DNA of 64,000 nucleotides from Curvibacter microcysteis (GCF_028649455.1 NZ_JAQSIO010000010.1:1-64000), one strand, 5' to 3'; shown: positions 1 to 9,396, numbered from the stretch's first letter. Made by a program: numbers and translations. The notes: generated from the letters alone by a model not told the origin.

Positions 1-237
1 CTCCGTCGCAGCACAAAAGAAACTCTTTCACACCACCACTTCACCAAACTTCTGCGCAGCCACTTAAGCCGCTACACAGAAGGACTGTTTGATCAGTCGA
101 GCCCTCAAGTATACACAAGAAATGACAGCACGACGACAAACTGTGCATTTTTTGAGCCCTGGCGCCTTGAACGCTCGCTAGGCACCGCGCAATCACCGCG
201 GTGCGGCCTGCGGACGCTCCCATGTGAGAAGCCGAGA
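1..237. other. Non-coding edge region downstream of livM
   Basis: No convincing gene is seen between the window edge and the livM stop. The one longer open frame here is antisense and overlaps livM, with no ribosome site or recognisable protein. No T-tracted terminator for the liv operon is visible. It may carry control signals for a gene beyond the left edge. Confidence 0.5.
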
Positions 238-1224
238 TCAGCCCTTCCCTGCACTCTTCAATCGGTCCTTCAGGGCAATGATCTCCCCCATGATGCCGCG
301 CCGGAAAGACAGCACACACACCACAAAGATCAAGCCGGTGACCATGGTGACCGACTCACCCAAGGTCTTGAACCAATCGACCCCACTCAAGGCCGCCAGC
401 ACATTCCCGATCTCACCCAGCTTGTTTTCAAGCAAGACAACGACTGCCGAGCCGAGCAAGGGCCCAGACAGCGTTCCCAAGCCTCCCACCAAGGTCATCA
501 GAATGACGCTTCCCGAGTTGGTCCAGTGAACGTCGCTGAGCGTCGCAAAACCAAGGACCACCGTCTTCAGTGCGCCCGCCAGCCCTGCGAGCCCAGCGGA
601 CAGGACGAATGCCAGAAGTTTGAAGCGCTGGGTGTCGTAGCCCAGTGAAATAGCGCGCGGCTCGTTTTCTTTGATGCCTTTGAGCACCTGACCGAAGGGC
701 GAATGGATGACGCGCACCACCAACAAGAAAGCGGCCACCACCACCACCAGGGCCACGTAATACATCACAAGATCATTCTGGAGATCGATGAAGCCGAACA
801 GGCGACCTCGCGGGACGCCTTGCATGCCGTCTTCACCCCCCGTGAACGGGGCCTGAAGGCAGATGAAGAAAAGCATCTGAGCCAGGGCCAAGGTGATCAT
901 CGAGAAGTAGATGCCTTGGCGACGAATTGCGAGGATCCCGAACAGCCAGCCCAGCAAGCAGCCCCCCGCCGTCCCAAACAGCAAGCCCAACTCCGGCGTC
1001 AGCCCCCATGCCTTGATCGCATGGCCACACAGATAGGCCGAGCCCCCCAAGAAGGCAGCATGCCCAAAGGACAGCAAGCCGGTATAGCCCAGCAGCAGGT
1101 TGAAGGCCGAGGCGTACAGCGCGAAGCACATCAGCTTCATGACGAAGACCGGGTAGGCCCCCATGAAGGGCGCCACCAACAAACCCAGCAGCAGCAGGCC
1201 GTAGCCAATGAAAGACTTGTTCAT
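238..1224 (-). CDS. livM: Branched-chain amino acid type ABC transporter permease LivM
   Basis: 328 aa inner-membrane permease. It is built almost entirely of hydrophobic helices, with the family stretch GYTGLLSFGHAAFLGG near residues 47-62 and, in the second half, the cytoplasmic coupling region with IKENEPRAISLGYD. LivM forms the transmembrane heterodimer with LivH and moves the substrate delivered by the periplasmic binding protein. It is the last gene of a five-gene minus-strand operon (livG, livF, binding protein, livH, livM), 13 bases after the livH stop. The real substrate cannot be read from the permease; branched-chain amino acids, urea, amides and aromatic acids are all moved by this family. 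Confidence 0.93.
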   Translation of the reverse strand: MNKSFIGYGLLLLGLLVAPFMGAYPVFVMKLMCFALYASAFNLLLGYTGLLSFGHAAFLGGSAYLCGHAIKAWGLTPELGLLFGTAGGCLLGWLFGILAIRRQGIYFSMITLALAQMLFFICLQAPFTGGEDGMQGVPRGRLFGFIDLQNDLVMYYVALVVVVAAFLLVVRVIHSPFGQVLKGIKENEPRAISLGYDTQRFKLLAFVLSAGLAGLAGALKTVVLGFATLSDVHWTNSGSVILMTLVGGLGTLSGPLLGSAVVVLLENKLGEIGNVLAALSGVDWFKTLGESVTMVTGLIFVVCVLSFRRGIMGEIIALKDRLKSAGKG

Positions 1225-1237
1225 GTTGTGTGGCCCC

Positions 1238-2122
1238 TTATTTCTCTTTGCCGAACAGGCCGGCGGGGCGAATCAGAAGAACGATGACCATGATCACGAA
1301 CACCACGGTAGAAGAAGCCTCTGGGTAGAACACCTTGGTGAAGCCTTCGACGATTCCCAGGCCAAGGCCTGTGAGGATGGAGCCCATGATGGACCCCATG
1401 CCGCCGATCACCACCACCGCAAACACCACGATGATGAGGTTTTGCCCCATCAGCGGCGTGACCTGGATCACCGGCGCAGCCAGCACGCCAGCAAACGCAG
1501 CCAGTGCCACACCGAAGCCATAGGTGAGAGTGACCATGAGAGGCACATTGATGCCAAAGGCTTCGACCAAGCGCGGGTTCTCCGTGCCCGCGCGGAGATA
1601 AGCCCCCAGGCGGGTCTTCTCAATGACAAACCACGTGGCAATGCAGACCACCACCGAGGCCACCACCACCCAGGCGCGGTAGTTGGGCAGCATCATGAAG
1701 CCGACATTGGTGGCACCGACCAACTGGTCTGGCGTGTCATAGCCCAGGCCCGACACACCATAGACCGAGCGGAAGGCTCCTTCGATCAGCAGCGTCAAGC
1801 CCAGGGTCAGCAGCAAGCCATATAGATGGTCAAGCTTGTAGATCCAGCGCAAGAGCAACCGCTCAATCAAAACACCAAAGGCACCCACAATGAGGGGCGC
1901 CGCAATCAACATGACCCAATAGCTGATGTTGAAATATGTCATGCCCATCCAGGTGAGGATGGCCCCCATCATGAACAAAGCCCCGTGCGCAAAGTTGATG
2001 ACGTTCAGCAAACCAAAGATCACCGCCAAGCCCAGGCTCAAGATGGCATAAAAAGACCCATTGACCAGCCCCAAAAGGAGCTGGCTCATCATGGCCGGTA
2101 AAGAGACTCCGAAGATTTCCAT
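1238..2122 (-). CDS. livH: Branched-chain amino acid type ABC transporter permease LivH
   Basis: 294 aa permease partner of LivM. The N-terminal helix continues into the family motif SLGLAVIFGLLNVINFAHG, and the C-terminal half carries a second bundle ending in LLIRPAGLFGKEK, typical of LivH. I chose the ATG at 2122 (MEIFGVSLPAM); the frame is open 19 codons further up, but that extension is not family-like. The preceding binding-protein gene ends 66 bases upstream, so it is probably co-transcribed. Confidence 0.93.
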   Translation of the reverse strand: MEIFGVSLPAMMSQLLLGLVNGSFYAILSLGLAVIFGLLNVINFAHGALFMMGAILTWMGMTYFNISYWVMLIAAPLIVGAFGVLIERLLLRWIYKLDHLYGLLLTLGLTLLIEGAFRSVYGVSGLGYDTPDQLVGATNVGFMMLPNYRAWVVVASVVVCIATWFVIEKTRLGAYLRAGTENPRLVEAFGINVPLMVTLTYGFGVALAAFAGVLAAPVIQVTPLMGQNLIIVVFAVVVIGGMGSIMGSILTGLGLGIVEGFTKVFYPEASSTVVFVIMVIVLLIRPAGLFGKEK

Positions 2123-2188
2123 AGCGTGATTGGCGGTGAGCAGACGGAGAAGCAGGGCCGCATTCAGCCAGCCCTGCACATCAAGGCA

Positions 2189-3382
2189 TTACTTCCAGAG
2201 TGCGCACTTGGATTCGGCTTTGGTCGTGAAGACCTGATCACCTGGCAGCTTCTTGACCTGCTTGTAATAGTCCCAGGGCTTGGTCGATTCCGAAGGCGAC
2301 TTCACTTGCATCAGGTACATGTCGTGCACATAACGGCCATCAGCGCGCAACTGGCCTGAGGCGAAGAAGTCGTTCATCTTCATGCCGCGCCAGGTTTCCA
2401 TGACCTTGTCGGCGTCCGTGGTCTTGGCGGCCTGAACGGCCTTGAGGTAGTTCATCGTGGCCGAGTAGTCAGCCGCCTGGATTTCCGTCGGCATGCGCTT
2501 GGCCTTCTCAAAGAAGCGCGCCGAGAATTTGCGCGTTTCATCGTTCAAGTCCCAATACCAAGGCGTCGTGAACAGCAGACCCTCTGTGTTCTTCAAGCCC
2601 AGGCTGTGAACGTCTGAGATGAAGATGAGCAAGCCGGCCAGTTTCATGGTCTTGCCGATACCAAACTCCTTGGCGGCCTTGATGGAGTTGATGGTGTCGC
2701 CGCCCGCATTAGCCAAGCCCAGGATCTGCGCTTTGGAGTTTTGCGCCTGCAACAGGAAAGAGGAGAAGTCCGAGGCGTTGAGCGGGTGACGCACGCCGCC
2801 CACGACTTGGCCGCCCTTGGCCTTGACGACAGTGGAAGTGTCCGCTTCGAGGGCGTGACCGAACGCATAGTCCGCCGTCAACATGAACCAGGTTTTGCCA
2901 CCACCGTCGACCACGGCTCCGCCCGTCCCCTTGGCCAGGGCCACGGTGTCGTAGGCGTAGTGCACGGTGTAGGGCGTGCATTGTTCGTTGGTCAATGCGG
3001 AACTGGCCGCGCCGTTGTTCACGTAGACCCGCTTCTTCTCCGCTGCAACCTTGGCAATGGCCAAGGCCGTACCGGAGTTAGTGCCACCGAAAATCATCGT
3101 CAAGCCCTGGGTGTCGATCCATTCACGGGCCTTGGATGCGGCGATGTCGGCCTTGTTTTGATGGTCAGCCGAGAGCAGTTCAATCGGCATGCCGTTGACC
3201 TTGCCACCAAAATCATCGATGGCCATTTGAATCGCCATGGCGCCGTTCTTGCCTTCCACGTCGGCGTACAGACTGGACATGTCGGTGATGAAGCCGATCT
3301 TGACCTTGTCTTGCGCCTGGGCTGAACCGGCACCAAAGCCCGCAGCCAACAAAGTCGCGAGCAGGGTGAGTTTGCTTGTCAT
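2189..3382 (-). CDS. Periplasmic substrate-binding protein of the Liv-type transporter
   Basis: 397 aa. An N-terminal signal peptide (about residues 1-23, ending AGSAQAQ) precedes a Peripla_BP_6 fold: KVKIGFITDMSSLYADVEG near residue 27, IFGGTNSGTALAIAKVA near 97, and a hinge around residues 120-140. Two Cys, in NEQCTPY and the C-terminal SKCALWK, may form a disulfide. It captures the ligand for LivHMGF. Placing the binding-protein gene between the ATPase and permease genes is unusual but seen in this order. The lack of the classic Leu/Ile/Val-binding sequence context leaves the ligand open. Confidence 0.9.
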   Translation of the reverse strand: MTSKLTLLATLLAAGFGAGSAQAQDKVKIGFITDMSSLYADVEGKNGAMAIQMAIDDFGGKVNGMPIELLSADHQNKADIAASKAREWIDTQGLTMIFGGTNSGTALAIAKVAAEKKRVYVNNGAASSALTNEQCTPYTVHYAYDTVALAKGTGGAVVDGGGKTWFMLTADYAFGHALEADTSTVVKAKGGQVVGGVRHPLNASDFSSFLLQAQNSKAQILGLANAGGDTINSIKAAKEFGIGKTMKLAGLLIFISDVHSLGLKNTEGLLFTTPWYWDLNDETRKFSARFFEKAKRMPTEIQAADYSATMNYLKAVQAAKTTDADKVMETWRGMKMNDFFASGQLRADGRYVHDMYLMQVKSPSESTKPWDYYKQVKKLPGDQVFTTKAESKCALWK

Positions 3383-3433
3383 AGAGGTCTCCTGTTAGAA
3401 AAATAAGGGTCGCTGTCGCGCGAGCATGGGGGC

Positions 3434-4174
3434 TCAGACGCCCAGCAGTTCATTGAGCACAGGCATCTTGGCTTCCAGTTCGGAAGCACCGAACTGTTCC
3501 ACCATCTGGCCGTGCTCCATCACGTAGAAACGGTCAGCCAGCGGCGCAGCAAATCGGAAGTTCTGCTCCACCATCACCACCGTGTAGCCTTTTTGGCGCA
3601 GCGTGGTGATCATGCGAGCCAGGGCTTGCACGATGACGGGCGCCAGGCCCTCAGAAATTTCGTCGAGCAACAGCAGACGCGCGCCAGTGCGCAAAATGCG
3701 CGCCACCGCCAGCATTTGCTGCTCACCGCCGGACAGGCGCGTGCCCTGGCTGTGGCGACGCTCCGCCAAATTGGGGAACATGTCGTAGATCTCTTCGACC
3801 GACATGCCCTCGGAGGTGCCTTTCAGGCGCGGTGGGAGCAGCAGGTTCTCTTCACACGACAGGCTGGAAAAAATGCCCCGCTCCTCGGGGCAATAGCCCA
3901 CTCCCAGGTGGGCTATGCGGTGCGTTGGCATGCCGATGGTTTCGGTGCCATGGATCTTGAGTGAGCCCTTGCGGCTGCCCGTTAAGCCCATGATGGCGCG
4001 CATGGTGGTGGTCCGACCTGCGCCGTTGCGACCCAGCAGGGTCACGACCTCACCAGGGCGAACCACCATGTCCACGCCATGCAGCACATGGGACTCGCCG
4101 TACCAAGCGTTCAAACCGCTGATCTGCAGCGCGGGCGTCTCGCTGCCTTGAGACTTGTTCATCATGCTGGTCAT
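3434..4174 (-). CDS. livF: ABC transporter ATP-binding protein LivF
   Basis: 246 aa cytoplasmic ATPase of the Liv transporter. Signature LSGGEQQMLAVARIL and Walker B LLLLDEISEGLAP are intact. The Walker A reads GRNGAGRTTT, with Arg where nearly all ABC ATPases have the catalytic Lys; the codon is clearly CGG. I chose the ATG at 4174, one base after the livG stop, with a GGGG stretch about 12 bases upstream; an in-frame ATG at 4201 would lie inside livG. LivF and LivG form an ATPase heterodimer, so one altered site can be tolerated. Confidence 0.93.
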   Translation of the reverse strand: MTSMMNKSQGSETPALQISGLNAWYGESHVLHGVDMVVRPGEVVTLLGRNGAGRTTTMRAIMGLTGSRKGSLKIHGTETIGMPTHRIAHLGVGYCPEERGIFSSLSCEENLLLPPRLKGTSEGMSVEEIYDMFPNLAERRHSQGTRLSGGEQQMLAVARILRTGARLLLLDEISEGLAPVIVQALARMITTLRQKGYTVVMVEQNFRFAAPLADRFYVMEHGQMVEQFGASELEAKMPVLNELLGV

Positions 4175-4175
4175 C

Positions 4176-4946
4176 TCAATGGGCCCCTTGCAACTGGCCA
4201 TCGGTGGTGCCCATGTAGGCCTCCATCACCAGGGGATTGCGGGACACCTCGGCATAAGGTCCTTCGGCCAGCACCGCGCCACGCTGCAGCACCGTGATGG
4301 TGTCGGCGATGTTGGAGATCACGCTCATGTTGTGTTCAACCATCAAGATGGTGCGGCCGGCCGACACTTTCTTGATCAACTGCGTGACTCGGTGCACATC
4401 CTCGTGACCCATGCCCTGCGTGGGCTCGTCAAGCAGCATCAGTTCGGGCTCCATGGCCAAGGTGGTCGCGATTTCCAGCGCGCGCTTGCGGCCATAGGGC
4501 AGGTTCACGGTCACCTCGTGTGCCATGTCGTCCAAACCGACCTCGGCCAACAAGGCCAGGGCTCGGTCATTGAGTTGGTGCAGGGACTTTTCACTGCGCC
4601 AGAAGTGGTAGCTGGTGCCCAACATGCGCTGCAGGCCCAGGCGCACGTTCTCAAGCAAGGTCAGGTGCGGGAACACCGCCGAGATCTGGAAGGACCGGAT
4701 GATGCCGCGCCGCGCGATCTGCGCTGGGCGCTCACGCGTGATGTCAATGCCATTGAAAAGAATGGTCCCCGAGCTGGGCTCGAGGAACTTGGTCAGCAGA
4801 TTGAAGCAGGTGGTCTTGCCGGCCCCGTTGGGACCAATCAAGGCGTGGATGGAACCTCGCTGTACCGACAGATCCACCTGATTGACCGCCGTGAAGCCTT
4901 TGAACTCTTTGGTGAGCTGTTGCGTTTGCAGAATGATGTCACTCAT
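4176..4946 (-). CDS. livG: ABC transporter ATP-binding protein LivG
   Basis: 256 aa cytoplasmic ATPase, first gene of the liv operon. Walker A is GPNGAGKTTCFNLLTKF (about residues 38-54) and Walker B is ELMLLDEPTQGMGHED. The signature region is degenerate (VNLPYGRKRALEIATTLA), as is normal in LivG. The C-terminal extension, with GAVLAEGPYAEVSRNPLVMEAYMG, is typical of the family. It pairs with LivF. The promoter should lie in the gap upstream (4947-5362). Confidence 0.94.
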   Translation of the reverse strand: MSDIILQTQQLTKEFKGFTAVNQVDLSVQRGSIHALIGPNGAGKTTCFNLLTKFLEPSSGTILFNGIDITRERPAQIARRGIIRSFQISAVFPHLTLLENVRLGLQRMLGTSYHFWRSEKSLHQLNDRALALLAEVGLDDMAHEVTVNLPYGRKRALEIATTLAMEPELMLLDEPTQGMGHEDVHRVTQLIKKVSAGRTILMVEHNMSVISNIADTITVLQRGAVLAEGPYAEVSRNPLVMEAYMGTTDGQLQGAH

Positions 4947-5362
4947 CGTCTCAGAGTCGCTCCGGCTGGTTTGATGCGGTTAGGAACAAGAGTGCAAGGC
5001 GGTCACGCCCCACAAGCATTTGAGTTCATGCTACGGCTGCAACACCGGCGGGGATACTGGGGCAAATGCCTAGACCTGACGCACACAGGACACAAGCCAT
5101 GCGCAGGCCGCACAGGCAGCCCATTCGCGCTGTTGACGCTGAACAGCAGAAGACTCGGGCTTGCAGTGGAACAACAACATCCGCGCGTTAGCCCGCATGT
5201 TGAGCCCACACGCTTTCCGATAAGGTGAATCAAAACGCGCCCCACACCCACACCCACCGCGCTGGAGAACCGCATGACACCGCGTCCCGTGATCGCCCCA
5301 AGCCACCACCCCGCCCCCAAGGCGTGTGAGACTTGGCCGGCTCGGGCCTGAGGCGCGACACC
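4947..5362. promoter_or_regulatory. Divergent intergenic region between livG and the EgtD-like gene
   Basis: A 416-base region that must hold the promoters of the liv operon (minus) and of the EgtD-like gene (plus). I do not see a strong -35/-10 pair or a recognisable riboswitch. A 25-codon frame at 5274-5351 (ATG preceded by GGAG) ends just before the methyltransferase start; it matches nothing I know and I do not call it a gene. Confidence 0.4.
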
Positions 5363-6403
5363 ATGTCCAAGGTCGGCCCGATGCACCAATGGAACAGCGC
5401 CCACCGCTCGCTCCATGCGGAGCCCCTGCCCTGGGCTCTGAGCCCTGCCCCGACCGCTGCGTCATCTCCTGAATTGAATGCAGACGCTTTCAGGGGACTG
5501 CAGCTCACGCCGCGCAACCTGCCGGGACGCTACCTTTTTGATTTGGAGGGTTGCACGCTGTTCGATCGGGCGACGGAGACGCCTGACTACTACCTGGCAC
5601 GCACGGAGCTGAGCGTGGTGCACGCCCACGCCAGTGAAATTGCCCGCCGGATGGGCCCTTGCCCGGAGTTGGTTGAGTGGGGAGCTGGCGCCATGCGGGT
5701 GATTCGCAGGCTCATTGAAGAGACCGACCAACCGGTGCGCTACCTGCCGATCGACCTGTCCGCACAGCACCTGCAGGCTCAGGCCGCAGGCTTGCAGCAC
5801 GACTACCCTCGTCTGGACATCCAACCCTTGCTGCAAAGTCCGCTGCAGGCCCAAAACCTACCGGCGCGCCACCCCCAGGCCAGCCGCCGCATGGGCTTGT
5901 TGGGCGGTGCGGCGCTGGCCAGCGTACCGCCAGAGCAACGATTGACCGTGCTCCGCCACATGGCGCAAGCCCTGCGCGGAGGCGCCTTGCTGGCCACTGT
6001 GGATCAGGTGCAGGAGGCCGACGTCTTGAAACGGGCCTACAACGACGCCCAAGGCTTGATGGCGCGTTTCAACCAAAATGCGCTGCTCCGTTGCCGCCGG
6101 GAGTTGAACTTGCAAGGCGAGATCAGTGGCTTTCGCCACCAGGTCAGTTGGAGCCCCATCGCCTCCATGGTTCAGCTGCAACTGATCAGCAGCAAGGCGC
6201 AAACCTGGCTGCTCGGCCAGGGGGAGCAGCGCACCGAGCTAAAGCTGTTGGCAGACGAGCCGATCAACACCTTGCGCAGCTTCCAATGGAGCGCCAACGC
6301 CCTGCAAAGCGAGGCTCGCTTGGCGGGATTTTCCCCCGGGCCTTGCTGGCAGGACCCGCAGGCTCGGGTGGCCTTGTGCTGGCTCCAAGCCCCGCCGGTG
6401 TAA
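5363..6403 (+). CDS. EgtD-like SAM-dependent methyltransferase (histidine-methyltransferase family)
   Basis: 346 aa. It matches the EgtD family in order: YLFDLEGCTLFDRATETPDYY then LARTEL near residues 55-80 (family FDxxGSxLFExIxxxPEYYxTRTE), LVEWGAGAMRVIRRLIEE (family ELGSGxxxKT), YLPIDLS, and AYNDAQGLMARFNQNALLRCRREL. EgtD makes trimethylhistidine for ergothioneine. However, the SAM-binding loop (usually GSTIGNF) is here GLLGGAALASV, and no egtB is adjacent, so the substrate is uncertain. I chose ATG 5363 with GAGG upstream; an upstream TTG (5333) is also possible. It converges with the efflux operon. Confidence 0.75.
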   Translation: MSKVGPMHQWNSAHRSLHAEPLPWALSPAPTAASSPELNADAFRGLQLTPRNLPGRYLFDLEGCTLFDRATETPDYYLARTELSVVHAHASEIARRMGPCPELVEWGAGAMRVIRRLIEETDQPVRYLPIDLSAQHLQAQAAGLQHDYPRLDIQPLLQSPLQAQNLPARHPQASRRMGLLGGAALASVPPEQRLTVLRHMAQALRGGALLATVDQVQEADVLKRAYNDAQGLMARFNQNALLRCRRELNLQGEISGFRHQVSWSPIASMVQLQLISSKAQTWLLGQGEQRTELKLLADEPINTLRSFQWSANALQSEARLAGFSPGPCWQDPQARVALCWLQAPPV

Positions 6404-6435
6404 CAGCCCCCCCAGCAGGGGCCGCGCCGTCAGGG

Positions 6436-8016
6436 TCAATGAGCGCCTGCCGCGGCGTCGGCACTGCCCGCCGTGGAGGGCAAGGGGTGGGACAACCACA
6501 CCAGTGGGATCAGCGCCATGAAGATGATGGCCGACACCAAAAACACATCATTGGCGGCCAACATGAAGGCCTGCTGATCCACCAGGCGATTCACCTGCGC
6601 CAGCGCTTGCTCACTCGTCAAACCCGCAGTGGACAGCCCTTGCAAAGCAGCCATGGCGGGACCGTTGCCGGCCTGGATGGACTCCACCAGCTGCGCATGG
6701 TGAAGTGCGGCCCGGTTCTCCCAAGCCGTGGTGGCGATCGAGGTGCCAAAGGCCCCCGCCGTGATGCGCACAAAGTTCGACAAGCCCGATGCCGCCGGAA
6801 TGCGCTCAGGCGGGATGCCCGACAAGGTGATGGTCACCAGGGGGATGAAGAAAAACGCCATGGCCACGCCCTGCACAATCGTAGGCACCATGATGGTCGC
6901 CAAGTCCGCCTGGGTGTTGAAACGCGAGCGCATCCACAGCACCAAAGCAAACACCAGAAAGGCGAAGGACGCAAACTTGCGGGGGTCAAACTTGCTGAGG
7001 TTCTTCCCCACCCAAGGGGACAGCACCAAGGCCATCAACCCCACCGGCGCCATGACCATGCCGGCCTGCGTGGCGGTGTAGCCCATGTACTGCTGCAGCC
7101 ACAGCGGCAGCAGCACCACATTGCCAAAGAACAGACCGTAGCCCACCGACAGGGCCAGCGCACCCGCCCAGAAATTGCGCTTCTTGAACAGCGCCAAGTC
7201 CACCACGGGGTGCTTGTCCGTCAACTCCCAGACCAGGAACAGCGCCAAGCCCACCACGGCGACCACCGCCAGGGCCACCACAACGCCGGAATGGAACCAG
7301 TCGTTTTCCTTACCGATGTCCAAGGTGACCTGCATGGCCCCGACCCAGATCACCAGCAAGGCCAGACCGACCGAATCAATCGGCAGTTGGCGCGTCGGCG
7401 TCTCCCGCTTGTGGTACAGGCTCCAAGCCACACCAGCAGCGACCAAGCCCACAGGGATGTTGATGTAAAAAATCCAGGGCCAGGACAGGTTGTCGGTGAT
7501 CCAGCCGCCCAAAAGCGGTCCCATCACGGGCGCTATCAAGGTCGTCATGGACCACATGGCCATCGCCAGGCCCGCCAACACGCGCGGGTAACTGGACAAC
7601 AGCAGGCCCTGGGACAGCGGAATCATGGGACCGGCCACGAAACCTTGCAGCGCGCGAAAAGCGATCAGCGTGGTCATGTTCGGCGCCAGGCCGCACAGCC
7701 AAGATGCGACCACGAACAGCAGCACGCTGAGGACAAACAAGCGCACTTGGCCGACGCGCTGCGACAACCAGCCCGTCAAGGGCACAGCGATCGCGTTGGC
7801 CACAGCAAAGCTCGTGATCACCCAGGTGCCCTGGTTCGGACTGACCCCCAAGTCCCCCGCGATGGCGGGCAAGGACACGTTGGCGATCGAAGTGTCGAGC
7901 ACGTTCATGAAAGTCGCGGCCGACAGGGCAATGGTGCCCCAGGTGCGCGCCGAGCCCGTCAAGGGCGGCGGCGGCACGTAGGCCGCCGGCCCGGCAGCAG
8001 CAGGTGCATTGGACAT
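6436..8016 (-). CDS. emrB: DHA2-family multidrug efflux MFS permease (EmrB/QacA type)
   Basis: 526 aa inner-membrane proton antiporter with about 14 transmembrane helices. Family motifs: LDTSIANVSLPAIAGDLG in TM1, WVITSFAVANAIAVPLTGWLSQRVG (motif A), and RALQGFVAGPMIPLSQ then WGPLLGGW-like GPLLGGWITDNLSWPWIFYINIPVG (motif C and the following loop). It exports lipophilic drugs through the adaptor and outer-membrane proteins encoded upstream. ATG 8016 is chosen; a TTG at 8031 would overlap the emrA stop. It is the last gene of the operon marR - outer-membrane factor - emrA - emrB. Confidence 0.93.
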   Translation of the reverse strand: MSNAPAAAGPAAYVPPPPLTGSARTWGTIALSAATFMNVLDTSIANVSLPAIAGDLGVSPNQGTWVITSFAVANAIAVPLTGWLSQRVGQVRLFVLSVLLFVVASWLCGLAPNMTTLIAFRALQGFVAGPMIPLSQGLLLSSYPRVLAGLAMAMWSMTTLIAPVMGPLLGGWITDNLSWPWIFYINIPVGLVAAGVAWSLYHKRETPTRQLPIDSVGLALLVIWVGAMQVTLDIGKENDWFHSGVVVALAVVAVVGLALFLVWELTDKHPVVDLALFKKRNFWAGALALSVGYGLFFGNVVLLPLWLQQYMGYTATQAGMVMAPVGLMALVLSPWVGKNLSKFDPRKFASFAFLVFALVLWMRSRFNTQADLATIMVPTIVQGVAMAFFFIPLVTITLSGIPPERIPAASGLSNFVRITAGAFGTSIATTAWENRAALHHAQLVESIQAGNGPAMAALQGLSTAGLTSEQALAQVNRLVDQQAFMLAANDVFLVSAIIFMALIPLVWLSHPLPSTAGSADAAAGAH

Positions 8017-8027
8017 GGTGGGTCGGC

Positions 8028-9290
8028 TCAATGGGTGCTGGTGGTGGCAGTGCGGGCCGCAGCCAGTCGCACCGAGCGGCCTGCGTTGGCCGAAATCACC
8101 CGGTTGATCAGCGCCGTGGCCTCGTCTTCCGACACCGTATAAACCTGGGTTTGTACCGTGGCGTTGTCACGCGGGGCTTCGGCCAGGGTCTGGCCATCCC
8201 GGTTGCTCACGTCCACCGTGGCCTCCATCGACAGGCCAATGCGCAGCGGGTGGGCGGCCAGCTCGGTCGGGTTCAGCAGCACGCGCACCGGCACACGCTG
8301 CACCACCTTGATCCAGTTGCCAGTCGCGTTTTGGGCCGGCAGCAAGGCAAAGGCCGAGCCTGTGCCCACGCCCAGGCCTGCCACCTTGCCGGTGTACTCG
8401 ACCTTTTCACCCCACAGGTCCGCCGTGAGCTTGACGGGTTGACCAATGCGGATGTTGCGCAACTGCACTTCCTTGAAATTGGCGTCCACCCACAGCTGGT
8501 TGAGCGGCACGATGGACATCATCGGGCTGCCGGCGCTCACCCGCTGACCCAATTGCACGGTGCGCTTGGCAACATAGCCGTCCACCGGGGCCGGCAGTGC
8601 CGCCCGGCGCGAGGCCAGGAATGCCTCGCGCACCTTGGCGGCGGCGGCTTGCACGCTGGGGTGCGCTTCCAGATGGGCGCCGTCGGTCATGGCCTGGTTG
8701 CTGGCCAATTGTTCACGGGCCGCCGCCACGGCGGCCTGGGCAGATGCCAGCCCCGAACGAGCATTGGCAAGCTGGGTTTGCGTGTGGGCCAGCTCCTCAC
8801 GAGAGACCGCGCCGTTGCCGCTCAGGGACTGGCGTCGGTTCAGGTCGTCGGAGGCGCGCTCGATCTCGATCTGGGCCTTGCTGACTTCGGTTTCACGCAG
8901 CTTGACCTGCGCATCCAGCGCGCTGTTGTTGGCGTACAAGGTGCGGACTTGGCGCACGGTCTGGGCCAAGTTGGCCTCGGCCTGGTCCAGGGCCACGCGG
9001 GCATCTGCTGGGTCGAGCTTGACCAGCGGCTGGCCCGCCTTCACGAAATCGGTGTCATCGGCCAGCAAAGCGGTGACCGTGCCACTGATCTGCGGGGTGA
9101 TCTGAATCAGGTTGCCTTGGACATAGGCGTTGTCCGTGGTTTCATAGTGGCGCGCCACCATCCATTCGTACGTGGCCCAACCAGCACCCGCCAACACCAC
9201 CACAGCGGCGATGCTCAGCAAGCCTTTGCGGCGGGGATTGGAACGGGATGTGGCCTCAGCGGCCGAAGCGGTGTTGGAAGCGTTGCTCAT
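8028..9290 (-). CDS. emrA: Efflux periplasmic adaptor, HlyD/EmrA family
   Basis: 420 aa. A single N-terminal transmembrane anchor (about residues 23-42) is followed by a lipoyl/barrel-sandwich half (TTDNAYVQGNLIQITPQISGTV), a long alpha-helical hairpin (about 95-205, rich in Ala, Gln and Glu), the second lipoyl half (LPAPVDGYVAKRTVQLGQRV) and a beta-barrel domain (LWVDANFKEVQLRNIRIGQPV). This is the EmrA type that bridges an MFS pump to a TolC-like channel. The ATG at 9290 is preferred over a TTG two codons upstream. It ends 11 bases before emrB. Confidence 0.94.
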   Translation of the reverse strand: MSNASNTASAAEATSRSNPRRKGLLSIAAVVVLAGAGWATYEWMVARHYETTDNAYVQGNLIQITPQISGTVTALLADDTDFVKAGQPLVKLDPADARVALDQAEANLAQTVRQVRTLYANNSALDAQVKLRETEVSKAQIEIERASDDLNRRQSLSGNGAVSREELAHTQTQLANARSGLASAQAAVAAAREQLASNQAMTDGAHLEAHPSVQAAAAKVREAFLASRRAALPAPVDGYVAKRTVQLGQRVSAGSPMMSIVPLNQLWVDANFKEVQLRNIRIGQPVKLTADLWGEKVEYTGKVAGLGVGTGSAFALLPAQNATGNWIKVVQRVPVRVLLNPTELAAHPLRIGLSMEATVDVSNRDGQTLAEAPRDNATVQTQVYTVSEDEATALINRVISANAGRSVRLAAARTATTSTH

Positions 9291-9396
9291 ATTCAATCCT
9301 GTGTTGGTGTGAGGCGGTCCGACCCAGGGCCGGGCCGCTCATCGTTTGTTCTGGCGGTCGAAGTTAAAAGATTGGGTACTGCGCGCGGCCAGCGCC

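Noticed and set aside
5274-5351. 25-codon frame with GGAG before the EgtD-like gene
   Set aside because: No recognisable peptide, no attenuator structure and no repeated codons that would mark it as a leader peptide; chance cannot be excluded.
4947-5362. Riboswitch or amino-acid attenuator before the liv operon
   Set aside because: I see no terminator hairpin with T-tract and no conserved aptamer pattern in the region.
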